Assembly (NCBI GenBank): GCA_029261215.1
Contig: JAJDBT010000075.1
Location: 1-61,558, forward strand
Reading direction: 5' to 3'
Origin: Nitrospirota bacterium
GTDB lineage: Bacteria; Nitrospirota; Nitrospiria; SBBL01; JAADHI01
DNA: 61,558 bases
Shown here: piece after piece, positions 8,165 to 17,295 of the stretch
Position numbering within the stretch: position 1 is the stretch's first letter
Layout of the letters: each line of letters starts with the position of its first letter
Position numbers and translations under genes: made by a program
Notes under the pieces: model-generated
The model's database searches: none
Seen by the model: the letters and a program-made list of their open reading frames with translations, nothing else
Told to the model about the DNA's origin: nothing

Positions 8165-8908
8165 ATGCAACCATCTGGGAACATGTCTTTTTTTATCGCC
8201 TTTTCGGCAGGCTTTCTTTCCTTCATTTCTCCTTGTGTATTACCCGTCGTCCCTTCTTATATTTCGTATATTACAGGTCTTTCACTTGAGGAGTTGACTT
8301 CTCAGGAAGGAAAAGCGCAGGCGAGAGATAAGGCAATGAAAAACTCCTTGTTGTTTATCCTGGGGTTTTCAACGATTTTTATCTTTTTTGGGGCCTCGGC
8401 CACCTTTATGGGCCAGTTTTTTCTCTCAAATCAGAATATCATTCGTAAAATTGGCGGTCTTTTTATTATCTTTTTCGGTCTCTATATCATGGGGCTTTTC
8501 AAGCTGCCCTTTCTTGCACGGGACAAGCGTTTCCACTTTAAATCCAAACCGGCGGGTTATCTGGGGTCTTACTTTGTTGGCGTCGCATTCGGGGCAGGCT
8601 GGACGCCTTGTGTCGGGCCGATTTTGGGTTCTATTTTGTTGTACGCGAGCACAGCCGGTTCCGTGTCCGTTGGCATCCAGCTTTTGGCGGTTTATTCTCT
8701 CGGTTTGGGTCTCCCACTCTTTTTGTCTTCTCTCGGAGTCCAGTCTTTTTTGCTGACATTTAAAAAGACCGCGCGCTATATGGGCTTGATTAACGGTGCG
8801 AGCGGGGCATTTCTCATTGCAGTCGGCGTTATGATTTTTACAAATTCTTTAACGCGACTGACCTCATTTTTTACACAAATTGGTTTTGGCTGGACGATCG
8901 GGCAGTAA
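8165..8908 (+). CDS. ccdA: Cytochrome c biogenesis protein CcdA (DsbD-like)
   Basis: Inner-membrane electron carrier that moves reducing equivalents from cytoplasmic thioredoxin to periplasmic thioredoxin-like proteins. Six hydrophobic helices and the two conserved redox Cys are visible: SPCVLP (Cys24) and TPCVGP (Cys149). Length 247 is typical. Position directly after the TlpA gene supports functional pairing, and it probably ends the ccm transcription unit. Confidence 0.93.
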   Translation: MQPSGNMSFFIAFSAGFLSFISPCVLPVVPSYISYITGLSLEELTSQEGKAQARDKAMKNSLLFILGFSTIFIFFGASATFMGQFFLSNQNIIRKIGGLFIIFFGLYIMGLFKLPFLARDKRFHFKSKPAGYLGSYFVGVAFGAGWTPCVGPILGSILLYASTAGSVSVGIQLLAVYSLGLGLPLFLSSLGVQSFLLTFKKTARYMGLINGASGAFLIAVGVMIFTNSLTRLTSFFTQIGFGWTIGQ

Positions 8909-8944
8909 TACTGCGAACACCGCTTAGCTTGTCTTTAAAATACA

Positions 8945-10018
8945 ATGAAAATAAAATCATCTTTTATTTTTATCACGCTTCTCCTTTCTGTTTCTTTCCT
9001 ATCTTTTTTTGTGAATCTCCTTTGGGCGGAGAGTGTTCCTCAATCTTATTCATTCAGAGAATTGGTTCGGAAAGAACGCCGTTCCGTTGTGAATATTCGC
9101 TCGGAAGACATCGCCAGAAACGGCGGTGGGCCTTTAAAAGACTATTTTAAACTTGGAAATTACCTCAAGCCCGAAGTGAAAGAGGGCAGTCTGGGCACGG
9201 GATTTATTGTGAGTTCAAGCGGTCTGGTGCTGACCAACTACCATGTGATCGCTCCGCCGCCCTCATATAATGAGGCAAAAGAAATCCGCGTCCGTCTTTT
9301 CGATCAGAAAGAGTACCTCGCAAAAATCATCGGTCGTGATCAAAAAACAGATGTAGCACTTCTTCAGATTGAAGGGGGCGACGGATTTTCCCCGGTCACC
9401 CTGGGGGATTCCAAAGGGATTGATATTGGGGAATGGGTAATGGCGATCGGGAACGCATTTGGCCTCGAAGAATCGATTTCGGTCGGTGTGGTCAGTGGAA
9501 AAGGCCGTGTCCTGGGTGCGGGACCTTATGATCAATTTATTCAAACTGATGCAGTGATCCATGCCGGAAACACCGGAGGGCCTTTGTATAATATTCGAGG
9601 GGAAGTCATTGGAATGAATACGACGGTCAATGTGACGGGTTATGGTATTGGTTTTGCGATTCCGATTAACGTGGTTAAAAATATGTTGTCCATGCTTGAA
9701 AACGACGGTCGGGTAACACGAGGGTGGTTAGGTGTTATGATTCAACCCCTGACGCGCGATTTGGCAAAGGTCTTCGAGCTTGAAGATGATCACGGTGCAC
9801 TTGTTTCAGAGGTGATGCGACGGAGTCCCGCAGAAGAGGCCGGAATTCAGCGGGGGGATGTCATTATTCGCTTTGATGGGAGTGTGGTGAAAAAAATGCA
9901 TGATTTGCCTACATTGGTTGCTCTAACGCCTGTAGGGAAAACAGTTGTAATGGATCTGGTTCGAGAAGGAAGGCCAATGAAAATGGATGTGACCGTGCGT
10001 GCGCTGCCATTGGAGTAG
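8945..10018 (+). CDS. HtrA/DegP-like trypsin-fold protein with Thr in place of the catalytic Ser
   Basis: A signal peptide (about 1-28) is followed by a trypsin-like domain with LTNYHV (His100) and KTDVALLQI (Asp136), then one PDZ domain (about 258-345; GALVSEVMRRSPAEEAGIQRG). The nucleophile motif GNSGGP reads GNTGGP, so residue 210 is Thr (ACC at 9572-9574). It is therefore either a threonine-nucleophile variant or an inactive chaperone-like homologue. Length 357 fits a single-PDZ DegS/HtrA form. No strong ribosome binding site is seen. It follows ccdA after 36 nt and may respond to misfolded periplasmic cytochromes; that role is a guess. Confidence 0.85.
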   Translation: MKIKSSFIFITLLLSVSFLSFFVNLLWAESVPQSYSFRELVRKERRSVVNIRSEDIARNGGGPLKDYFKLGNYLKPEVKEGSLGTGFIVSSSGLVLTNYHVIAPPPSYNEAKEIRVRLFDQKEYLAKIIGRDQKTDVALLQIEGGDGFSPVTLGDSKGIDIGEWVMAIGNAFGLEESISVGVVSGKGRVLGAGPYDQFIQTDAVIHAGNTGGPLYNIRGEVIGMNTTVNVTGYGIGFAIPINVVKNMLSMLENDGRVTRGWLGVMIQPLTRDLAKVFELEDDHGALVSEVMRRSPAEEAGIQRGDVIIRFDGSVVKKMHDLPTLVALTPVGKTVVMDLVREGRPMKMDVTVRALPLE

Positions 10019-10068
10019 GGGGATAAGGTCTGTTGCGCGTGCCTCAGTCAGGGATTCAAGCTTTTTAT

Positions 10069-10242
10069 TTACGCAATTTTTTGTAACATCCAGCCGATCA
10101 TAAAAATGGCCATGCCGACTACGGTAAAGGTGAACATGAAACCCATGTCACCATCAAACATGGCCGAAGTCACCAATACATAAAAAATCAAAAAAAGCCC
10201 GGAAGCCTGCACGCCTTTCGCGATATAAAAAAAAGTTTTCAT
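10069..10242 (-). CDS. Small two-helix membrane protein (57 aa)
   Basis: A 57-residue ORF begins MKTFFYIAKGVQASGLFLIF and ends GMAIFMIGWMLQKIA. Two hydrophobic segments (about 13-28 and 36-52) are separated by a short acidic turn (MFDGDMG). AGGA lies six nt upstream of the ATG on the minus strand. Composition, start site and hydrophobicity pattern suggest a real small inner-membrane protein of unknown function. It is convergent with the HtrA-like gene. Confidence 0.55.
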   Translation of the reverse strand: MKTFFYIAKGVQASGLFLIFYVLVTSAMFDGDMGFMFTFTVVGMAIFMIGWMLQKIA

Positions 10243-10336
10243 TTTCTATCCTGAAATGTGGATCATCAAAATTTCGTCAAATCTAGCACAGGGCGGGGGT
10301 GAAAGGCAAAGCCTGAGTGGCTTTGAATGATTGATT

Positions 10337-10373
10337 ATAGCCGCCCACAATCATGCTTGTTGTGGGCGGCTAT
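10337..10373. terminator. Strong stem-loop, 14-bp perfect stem
   Basis: ATAGCCGCCCACAA at 10337-10350 pairs perfectly with TTGTGGGCGGCTAT at 10360-10373 across a 9-nt loop. It lies just beyond the stop of the leftward cytochrome peroxidase pseudogene. It is not followed by a clean U-run on either strand, so it may be a transcript-end stabiliser rather than a classic intrinsic terminator. Confidence 0.5.
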
Positions 10374-10383
10374 CGGTTTGTGT

Positions 10384-11470
10384 TTATTGAGGAAATGTGT
10401 CTGGCGCTTTAATCTGTTGCCAGCCTTCGCCGCTGAGGGATCTCATAAAGGCGACTAAATCCTTTTTTTCCATGTCTGTCAGATTAAGCGGCACGATAAA
10501 TGCCGAGAGAAACGGGTTTTTGATTCCGCCTTGGTTGTAGAAATCAACGACTTCTTCCAGGGTGTGTAGGCTGCCGCTGTGCATATAGGGCGCGGTGTGC
10601 TCAATTTCTCTCACGGTCGGTGTTTTAAAGGCGCCGATATCTGGATTTTTTTTAGTCACATTGTAACGTCCGAGATCGACCGATGACTGATTCCATCCAT
10701 CACCGATATTGTGAAAGCCTTCATCGGCAAAATTAAATCCTGAGTGGCAAATGCCGCATCGGGCCTTTCCTCTGAACAGTTTCAATCCACGCTGGGCCGA
10801 TTCCGAGATGGCATTGGGGTCTTTTCCGGTTTCAAAACGGTCAAAGGGGCTGTTGCCTGAAAAAAACGTGCGCTCAAAGGCTGCGATGGCCTTCCCGACA
10901 CCATCCACGGTGATGCCTGTTCCAAATACTTTTTTAAATTCCTTTTTATAGCCTTCAATTTAATTCAACTTTTCAATCATCTGATCATAGTTGATAAACC
11001 CGTGTTCGATCGGATTATTCAGAGGACCGATGGCCTGGGCTTCCAGTGAAGGGGCCCGCCCATCCCAGAACTGGGTTTTCGTAAAGGCACGATTTAAGGC
11101 GGTTGGGGACCTCTTCCACCCTGCTGCCGGTTAATTCCGGTGGAAACGGGCTGTCCGTCCGTAAACGCAAGCGCGGGCATGTGGCAGGTTGAACAGGCAA
11201 TGCTGTTGTCTCTGGAGGGCGTTTATCAAAAAAGAGAAACCGGCCCAAGGCGACCTTTTCCACAGTCATGGGATTATCCGCAGGAATCTGCAAGGCAGAG
11301 GCATTTAAGCCCAATGGCACGTTCAGTGTCATCTCTTCCGCTGAGACGATTTGTGTGTACCCTGCTGAAATGGAAAATGCAAAAAAGAAAACGAAGAACA
11401 CACGACGAGATGTCGGCTGCATCGGGATTATGGTTTTTTTGATCTGGTTTTTTAGACTCAGCTTTTTCAT
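10384..11470 (-). pseudogene. Di-haem cytochrome c peroxidase (CCP/MauG family), decayed
   Basis: The parts of a periplasmic di-haem peroxidase are present but in different frames. The N-terminal piece (11470 downward) has a signal peptide and VALGRFLFFDKR. A first frameshift near 11214-11222 moves to the frame carrying RDNSIACSTCHMPALAFTDG, the first CXXCH. A second near 11104-11112 moves to the frame with PTALNRAFTKTQFWDGRAPS. An in-frame TAA at 10960-10962 then interrupts MIEKLN/IEGYKK. The C-terminal half (to 10384) keeps the second haem site CGICH and the MHSGSLHTLEEVVDFYNQGG block. Three independent lesions argue for real decay. The intact enzyme would reduce H2O2 with cytochrome c. Confidence 0.85.
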
Positions 11471-11664
11471 TTCGGCCGCCTCCTTATTTAAAAGTGGGTT
11501 TTGTTCAGTTGACTTGAATCCCTGATTTCAGTCTAACCTTCAGGCTTCACCCCAATCAAGAAAAAAGGGGCTATTCATCCAAATCAGGAGTGACGAGGGG
11601 CCATGTGTTTTAGGACTCAAGACAATTGATCTTATGGGGAGGTGAGAGGGAGAAAACAGGTGTG

Positions 11665-13089
11665 TTATTGATGGGAAGAAAAGCGCTTCAAGATCTTTTC
11701 AGAGGTGTCCTTGCCTTGTTGAATGCAGTCGGGTATGCCGACGCCGCGATAGGCGGCACCCGCCAAAAAAAGTCCGGGATGTTGTTGCACTTGCTGCTCA
11801 ATTTTAGAAACCCAGTCGAGGTGGCCCACATGATATTGAGGGTTGGCCCTGTCCCATCGAAAAACGCGTGCAATCACCGGATTGCCCTTTATTCCTAAAA
11901 TTGTATGCAGTTCTTTTTTGACAATCGAAATAAGTGCGGCGTCATCTTGTTTCAGAATATCCTGATGATAGGCCCCTCCGAGAAAAACACGGATGAGGAC
12001 ATGATTTTCGGGCGCGCGGCCTGGAAATTTTGTCGAACTCCATGTGGAGGCCATCATCGACGACCCCTCTCTCCGGGGAATGACAAAGCCAAAGCCGTTT
12101 AGAGGATGGGGCACCTCTTTTTTATGGAAGCCCAGAGACACCGTTGCCGTTGAAACGTAGGTCATTTCCTGAAGGGATTTTGAAAGCAGATTGTCCCATT
12201 TCTGTATCCAGTCGGCGGCTTTGTAGGTCGGTGTGGTGATCACAAGCGCATCTGCCGTTATCCTCTCATTGTCAGTGAGGACTTCATATCCGGATTCAAG
12301 AGGCAAAACAGATTTAACGGGAGTGCCAATTTTAATTTCGACCTGATCCAGTCTTTTCCTCAGTTCTGAAATGATACTGGAAAGCCCTTCTTCAAGGGTG
12401 ACAAAAAGAGACCATTGCGGAGGCGGGCCGCCTTTTGTTGATGCCTCTGCTTGACGTTTCAGCATTCCTTTGATCAGACTGCCATGCGCTTGCTCAAGCT
12501 GGGCAAACTGGGGGAAAGTGGCTTTCATGCTCAGTTTTTCGGCGTCTCCGGCAAAGATCCCGCCCAGTATGGGTTCGGCAAAGAGCTGTACGGCTTCTTC
12601 TCCCAGGCGTCGTCTCACAAAAGAGGCGATACTTTCGTCTTCTGTGGAGGCCCTTTTGGGGATAAACAGCTCCATCCCCATCCGTGCCTTACCCGCAAAA
12701 GAGATGAGTGGGCTTAGCGCAAAGGGCAGGAGTTTTCCTGGAACCATTAAATTAAAGCCCTGGGGCATGGGCACGAGCCTGCCTTTTGAAAGAATAAAAA
12801 CAGACTTTTCGACCGGATGCGTTTGCACCAGTCGGTCGGCTAAGCCCAGTTGCTGGATTAATGCCATCCCCCATTTTTTTTGTGTGATAAAGGAGTCCGG
12901 CCCGCCTTCAATGACAAAACCATCCACCTGTTCAGAGGTGATTTTTCCGCCAAGGCGTTGACTGGATTCGATGAGGCAAAGATCAAGTGGAAGCTCTTCC
13001 TTTTTGATGGCTTCTCGCAGGAAGTAGGCCGTGGAGAGACCGGTAATGCCTCCACCGATAATCACAATTTTTTTGTTGGATGATGACAT
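11665..13089 (-). CDS. hemY: Protoporphyrinogen oxidase (HemY type)
   Basis: FAD enzyme oxidising protoporphyrinogen IX (or coproporphyrinogen III) in haem synthesis. It shows a Rossmann GxGxxG motif IVIIGGGITGLSTAYFLRE at the N-terminus, the internal GGPDSFITQK block, and C-terminal GLFLAGAAYRGVGIPDCIQQG closing the FAD site. Length about 474 is typical. The ATG at 13089 (MSSSNKK) is preferred; an in-frame TTG at 13125 adds 12 residues not expected before the dinucleotide fold. Neither has a convincing ribosome binding site. It is monocistronic here, but hemE lies 34 kb away in the same window. Confidence 0.9.
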   Translation of the reverse strand: MSSSNKKIVIIGGGITGLSTAYFLREAIKKEELPLDLCLIESSQRLGGKITSEQVDGFVIEGGPDSFITQKKWGMALIQQLGLADRLVQTHPVEKSVFILSKGRLVPMPQGFNLMVPGKLLPFALSPLISFAGKARMGMELFIPKRASTEDESIASFVRRRLGEEAVQLFAEPILGGIFAGDAEKLSMKATFPQFAQLEQAHGSLIKGMLKRQAEASTKGGPPPQWSLFVTLEEGLSSIISELRKRLDQVEIKIGTPVKSVLPLESGYEVLTDNERITADALVITTPTYKAADWIQKWDNLLSKSLQEMTYVSTATVSLGFHKKEVPHPLNGFGFVIPRREGSSMMASTWSSTKFPGRAPENHVLIRVFLGGAYHQDILKQDDAALISIVKKELHTILGIKGNPVIARVFRWDRANPQYHVGHLDWVSKIEQQVQQHPGLFLAGAAYRGVGIPDCIQQGKDTSEKILKRFSSHQ

Positions 13090-13259
13090 TCGCGACAGTT
13101 TACGTGAAAGTGAAATTTGTTTCAAATGGCAGGTTATAACCAGGTCTTCCTGTATTTTTGGCGAGACGCGGCTTGTGCACTAGAATGATGATAAAGGCAT
13201 TTTACTGCAAGTCGTGTTATTCTGAACAATAAGATTTGTTTAATCGAGGGCAAAAAGAG

Positions 13260-13457
13260 ATGACTGAAAAAATATTGATAGAGAAAGCATCAGGTGGCTA
13301 TATTTTAGCGGAAGCGAATCCCGACCCGAAAAACCCCAATGACCTTTGGACAAACAAAGCCGTACTCCACGATTTTACCGCTGTGGTCGAAGAACTCCGC
13401 CGTCGGTTTTGCGTCTCGGATATCATTGCCTCACAAGAAGGAAAGTTTACCCTCTAG
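13260..13457 (+). CDS. Small hypothetical protein (65 aa)
   Basis: The 65-residue soluble protein starts MTEKILIEKASGGYILAEANPDP and ends DIIASQEGKFTL. GAGGG lies about 9 nt upstream of the ATG; the in-frame TTG at 13236 lies upstream of that site and is rejected. It looks like a compact alpha/beta polypeptide without membrane or signal sequences. No family is recognised. Confidence 0.5.
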   Translation: MTEKILIEKASGGYILAEANPDPKNPNDLWTNKAVLHDFTAVVEELRRRFCVSDIIASQEGKFTL

Positions 13458-13565
13458 CTTTTCCTCTGCTCCACTGCATTCACCGCACATCTCATAATAA
13501 TTCAATAATGACCATATAAATTCATGGTTCTTTGCGTAAGCTCTCTCTAAATCTCCCTCTTTCAT
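13431..13565 (-). CDS. Possible small protein or remnant (44 aa)
   Basis: On the minus strand an ORF reads MKEGDLERAYAKNHEFIWSL, then about 24 more residues with two Cys (CGEC). It has protein-like composition, and the open frame extends at least 30 codons upstream of the ATG, without a better start. It overlaps the end of the 65-residue ORF by 27 nt on the opposite strand. It may be the end of an older gene. No family is recognised and no ribosome binding site is evident. Confidence 0.22.
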   Translation of the reverse strand: MKEGDLERAYAKNHEFIWSLLNYYEMCGECSGAEEKLEGKLSFL

Positions 13566-13631
13566 TGCGGAAGTAAAAAGATCTGCTAGCTTTAATACCG
13601 TAGGGAGTGTTTCTAAACAGCGTATCTGAAT

Positions 13632-13849
13632 GAAACTGTGGAGAAGGGAATGATGAGGAAAATGCTTGCAACGCGTTCTGGTTAAAGCAGGTTTTTCAGG
13701 AGGGAACCGTTCCTCCCGCCATTCTCAAAGACCATATGGCGCTCATTAATGCGCTCCGTAAAAACGATGGTGCGATCGCCTATGTTTCATCGGATGACTT
13801 CAAGGGTGAAGAAGGGATCAAGGTATTGCTCATGATTAAAGGGGAATAA
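13632..13849 (+). pseudogene. C-terminal remnant of a PstS-like periplasmic binding protein
   Basis: One frame carries AFWLKQVFQEGTVPPAILKD, an Ala-Leu-rich helix, then NDGAIAYVSSDDFKGEEGIK and a stop at 13849. This matches the C-terminal region of phosphate-type binding proteins (FW...F.G...PP..., GAIGYVS). The frame opens after a TGA near 13630 with no usable start, so only the last ~70 codons survive. It abuts the chemoreceptor start at 13851, suggesting an ancestral binding protein-receptor pair. Confidence 0.55.
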
Positions 13850-13850
13850 G

Positions 13851-15797
13851 ATGGTCAGGGTCAATATTCGAGGGAAACTTATCGGTGGCTTCCTTTTGCT
13901 TGTCGGGATTTTCTTGGCCATAGGCAGTTTTGCTTACTGGGATAGTGCAAAAATCCTTTCACTCAGTACCCGTTTGGATGCGCATACCCTGCCCATTCTT
14001 CAGGATGCGAGGCAGTTAGAAGGCGATTTTATGGACATCGCAAATCTATTTGCCTCTGCGGTCTCTTTTGGTGATGAAGACCGATTGGATAAAGCGCATG
14101 AGTTGAGCCAGGTCTTTAGCCGCAGACTGGAAACCCTTAAAGATGCTTCTGTCGATGATCGGGCGATCCTGCTAGAAATCGCATCAGGTTTTGAACGATA
14201 CCGCACGAGTGGGGAAACAATCGCCAAAGCAATGATTTCCGGCCAGGAATATCCAGGCCTGAATGATCAGATGAGGGCGTTCGGCGAAACCGCCACCTTG
14301 CTGAATCAGCAATTGTCAGATTTTAAATTATCCAGGGAATTGGTTTTAAAACAAGAGATTGGCCTTATCAGTGAACGGGGAGAGCATATTCAATGGGTTG
14401 TGGTCTTGATTGCAGGCGTTTCAGGCATTTGTGGGGTTGTGACGGCCCTTGTTTTGAGCCGTGCCATTGCCAACCCGCTACGTGAAATGTCGGAGGTTGC
14501 AAAAAAAATCTCCGAGGGCGATCTCTCTCATACCCTGGAAGTCAAAGGCACTGATGAAGTCGGAACCCTGTCCGCAAGTTTTAATAAAATGGTGGAAGGA
14601 CTCAGAAAGACGGATGGCCAACGGCTTAAAATGGTTCAGCTCTCTGCAATGGTTGAAAACGCCACAAATGGCATGATGTTTGCCGACAATACGTTCAGAA
14701 TTACCTATATGAACCCGGTCTCTGTGCGGATGTTTAAAAAACTTGAACATCTGCTCCCCTGCCGCGCAGATGAAATTGTGGGAAAATCGATCGATACCTT
14801 TCACGCCAATCCGGAAGGGGTGAGGAAACTTCTTTCAGATCCGGAAAATCTGCCCTATGTGACAGAAATAAAATTTGGAGACGAAGTGATTGAGTTGATG
14901 GCCACCGCTGTTTTTGATGATCAAAAAAATCGTATTGGCACCTTTGCGTCATGGCAGTTTGTGACCACAGAGTCCCGCATTTTAGATACCTTGAGAGAAA
15001 CAGCCGCCTCGCTGACCTTTGAGTCGACACATCTCTCGGATTCCAGTCAGCAGATGAGTCAGAATTTGGAAAATGTCGTGAAAAAAGCCAGCTGTGCCAG
15101 CAGTACGAGCGAAGAGACGACAGGCAGTATTGAAGTGGTGGCGTCTTCCTCTGAGGAAATGGCGGTGACGGTCAAGGAAATTTCGAGAAATGTTCAGCAA
15201 GCCAGTCAGATTAGCGCCGAAGCGGTTGAAAAGGCAAAACAGGCCAATTTCACGATTACGAAACTGGGGGAATCTTCGCTTGAAATCGGGAAGGTGATTC
15301 GGGTGATCAGTTCGATTGCGGCACAAACCAATCAACTGGCCTTAAATGCGACGATAGAGGCGGCACGGTCGGGTGAGGCGGGCAAAGGGTTCTCAGTGGT
15401 CGCCAACGAGGTGAAAAGTCTTGCCAAGCAGACTGCTACTGCGACGGCTGAGATTCAACAAAAAATCCTGGCGATTCAGGAAAGCACAGAAGAAGCGGTG
15501 ATCGCCATCGAACAAATCAGCATGATCATTAGTAAAAACAGTGAAATTTCAACGTCCATCGCAGGCGCAATAGAAGAGCAGTCGGTCACGACAAATGAAA
15601 TCAGTAATAATGCGGGAGAAGCGGCAAAAGGGGCCAATGAGGTTCTTCTCACCATTGAGGAGATTTCATCCGCGACAAACGATACAGCGAAAGAAGCAGA
15701 GCACGTTTTGATGGCCTCCAAAAATCTTTCTGATTTGGCCAAAGACCTCGAAGGGCTGACCCATGATTTGATCAAGAATCAAGCAAACCGGAACTAA
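13851..15797 (+). CDS. Methyl-accepting chemotaxis protein with HAMP and PAS domains
   Basis: Inner-membrane chemoreceptor signalling to CheA/CheW. The order is TM1 (about 10-30), a helical periplasmic sensor (about 31-180), TM2 (about 183-203), HAMP (about 204-255), a PAS-like domain (about 262-375; [20 protein letters not shown]), then the signalling domain. The hairpin tip is intact: [18 protein letters not shown] with [13 protein letters not shown]. Length 648 is normal. A binding-protein remnant lies immediately upstream and an intrinsic terminator about 20 nt downstream. The ligand is unknown. Confidence 0.93.
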   Translation: MVRVNIRGKLIGGFLLLVGIFLAIGSFAYWDSAKILSLSTRLDAHTLPILQDARQLEGDFMDIANLFASAVSFGDEDRLDKAHELSQVFSRRLETLKDASVDDRAILLEIASGFERYRTSGETIAKAMISGQEYPGLNDQMRAFGETATLLNQQLSDFKLSRELVLKQEIGLISERGEHIQWVVVLIAGVSGICGVVTALVLSRAIANPLREMSEVAKKISEGDLSHTLEVKGTDEVGTLSASFNKMVEGLRKTDGQRLKMVQLSAMVENATNGMMFADNTFRITYMNPVSVRMFKKLEHLLPCRADEIVGKSIDTFHANPEGVRKLLSDPENLPYVTEIKFGDEVIELMATAVFDDQKNRIGTFASWQFVTTESRILDTLRETAASLTFESTHLSDSSQQMSQNLENVVKKASCASSTSEETTGSIEVVASSSEEMAVTVKEISRNVQQASQISAEAVEKAKQANFTITKLGESSLEIGKVIRVISSIAAQTNQLALNATIEAARSGEAGKGFSVVANEVKSLAKQTATATAEIQQKILAIQESTEEAVIAIEQISMIISKNSEISTSIAGAIEEQSVTTNEISNNAGEAAKGANEVLLTIEEISSATNDTAKEAEHVLMASKNLSDLAKDLEGLTHDLIKNQANRN

Positions 15798-15816
15798 TGT
15801 TCCTCCGCATTCATCC

Positions 15817-15855
15817 CCTCTGGTAAAAGGTAAAGCCCTCCAGAGGCAGATTTTT
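15817..15855 (+). terminator. Intrinsic terminator after the chemoreceptor gene
   Basis: CCTCTGG (15817-15823) pairs with CCAGAGG (15840-15846) and is followed within a few bases by a T5 run (15851-15855). It lies just downstream of the chemoreceptor stop. Confidence 0.6.
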
Positions 15856-16006
15856 CAGAGCATCAGAGTTCATCTTCAAAGGGTGTTTCCATTTTTTTCT
15901 CCTTCAATTTTCAAAAAACATTTAAAAACGAAGTCAATCGGATTATGCTTTGAGGTCTGTGAAGAACCCTTCCATAAGGGGAAGCTTCGGGGCAAAACCA
16001 AAACTG

Positions 16007-16067
16007 TTCAGTGCTTGAGCAAGCCCGTGTGAAGCCCGAAAAAAGGGCAGGCTTCATCAGCGCTGAA
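16007..16067 (+). promoter_or_regulatory. Structured leader upstream of kbl (candidate cis-regulatory RNA)
   Basis: A nested fold is visible: outer arms TTCAGTGCT (16007-16015) and AGCGCTGAA (16059-16067), inner arms TGAAGCC (16030-16036) and GGCTTCA (16050-16056). An alternative GCCC/GGGC pairing sits inside. It lies about 40 nt before the kbl start codon. It does not match the glycine riboswitch or other classes I recognise. Confidence 0.35.
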
Positions 16068-16107
16068 TATAGGCATGTGATCGACCCGGACAGATTGAGG
16101 TGAAGTG

Positions 16108-17295
16108 ATGGACAAAAAAAGCAGGTCTGTTTTTGAAAAACAATTGCAGCAAATGACTCAGTCCGGCTTAAAAAAAGAAACACATGTGATGCAGTCCCCG
16201 CAGGCCGGATATATCGACATCGGTGGACGGAAGGTGCTGAATCTCTGCGCCAGCAATTACCTCGGTCTTGCAAATCATCCAGACATTGTGAAGGCCGCCA
16301 TTTCGGGACTGTACGAACGGGGATACGGCGTGGCCTCTGTGCGGTCCATCTGTGGCACACAAGATGTGCATCAAGATCTGGAAAACAGAATCAGTGCGTT
16401 TTTTGAAACGGATGAAACGCTTCTGTATTCCTCCTGTTTCGAAGCCAATACAGGTCTTTTTGAACCCTTGTTGGGAGAGGAAGACGTCGTGCTCTACGAT
16501 ACGATGAATCACGCCTCCATTATTGACGGCGTACGTCTCTGCAAGGCCAAAGCGTACCGCTACCGTCATAACGACATGAGTGACCTGGAATGTCTTCTGA
16601 AAGCGAGCAGCGAAAACATGCTTCGCCTGATCGCAACGAATGGTGTTTTTTCGATGGATGGTGACATGGCCCACTTGGCAGAAATCTGTGATTTGGCAGA
16701 GCAGTACGAGGCAATGGTGATGGTGGACGATTCTCATGCCACTGGCATTATGGGCGATCAGGGGCGGGGCAGCCTCAGCCATTGTGGTGTCATGGGCCGG
16801 ATTGACCTCGTGACCAGTACCTTGGGCAAGACGATGGGCGGCGCCACGGGAGGATTGACCTCGGGCCGAAAGGTGTTGATCGACCTGCTTCGTCAGGGTT
16901 CGAGACCCTATCTCTTTTCAAACGCACTGCCTCCGGTGATTGTGGCGGCTGCCATTAAAGCTTTTGAGCTGGTAGAGGCTGCCGATGATTTACGTGCGAG
17001 ACTCCGTGAAAACACCTTCTTTTTCCGGGAAGGCCTGGAGCGAATGGGGTTTATGGTCAAACGCGGGACGCATCCGATTATTCCGATTTTATTTACAGAA
17101 CCGCAGCAGGCACAGCAAATGTCTCAGGCCTTGTTTGAAGCAGGCATTTATGCCGCCGCAATAAGCCCTCCTGTTGTGCCGGAAGGCGGGGAGCGCATTC
17201 GAATTCAAATCTCCGCCCTGCACACAAAAGCTGCGCTTGAATGGGCGCTTCAGCAGTTTGAAGCGATTGGCAGATTACTTGAGTTGATTGCTTGA
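16108..17295 (+). CDS. kbl: 2-amino-3-ketobutyrate CoA ligase (glycine C-acetyltransferase)
   Basis: PLP enzyme of the alpha-oxoamine synthase family that cleaves 2-amino-3-ketobutyrate with CoA to glycine and acetyl-CoA, the second step of threonine degradation. The sequence follows Kbl closely: CASNYLGLANHP, RSICGTQDVHQDLE, DTMNHASIIDGVRLCKAKAY, MVDDSHATGIMG, and Schiff-base Lys241 in TSTLGKTMGG. BioF is less likely because of the GTQDVHQDLE and GVRLCKAK motifs. The ATG at 16108 follows GAGG; a GTG lies one codon earlier. No threonine dehydrogenase (tdh) is adjacent. The 3' end overlaps the convergent GGDEF-EAL gene by 21 bp. Confidence 0.88.
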   Translation: MDKKSRSVFEKQLQQMTQSGLKKETHVMQSPQAGYIDIGGRKVLNLCASNYLGLANHPDIVKAAISGLYERGYGVASVRSICGTQDVHQDLENRISAFFETDETLLYSSCFEANTGLFEPLLGEEDVVLYDTMNHASIIDGVRLCKAKAYRYRHNDMSDLECLLKASSENMLRLIATNGVFSMDGDMAHLAEICDLAEQYEAMVMVDDSHATGIMGDQGRGSLSHCGVMGRIDLVTSTLGKTMGGATGGLTSGRKVLIDLLRQGSRPYLFSNALPPVIVAAAIKAFELVEAADDLRARLRENTFFFREGLERMGFMVKRGTHPIIPILFTEPQQAQQMSQALFEAGIYAAAISPPVVPEGGERIRIQISALHTKAALEWALQQFEAIGRLLELIA

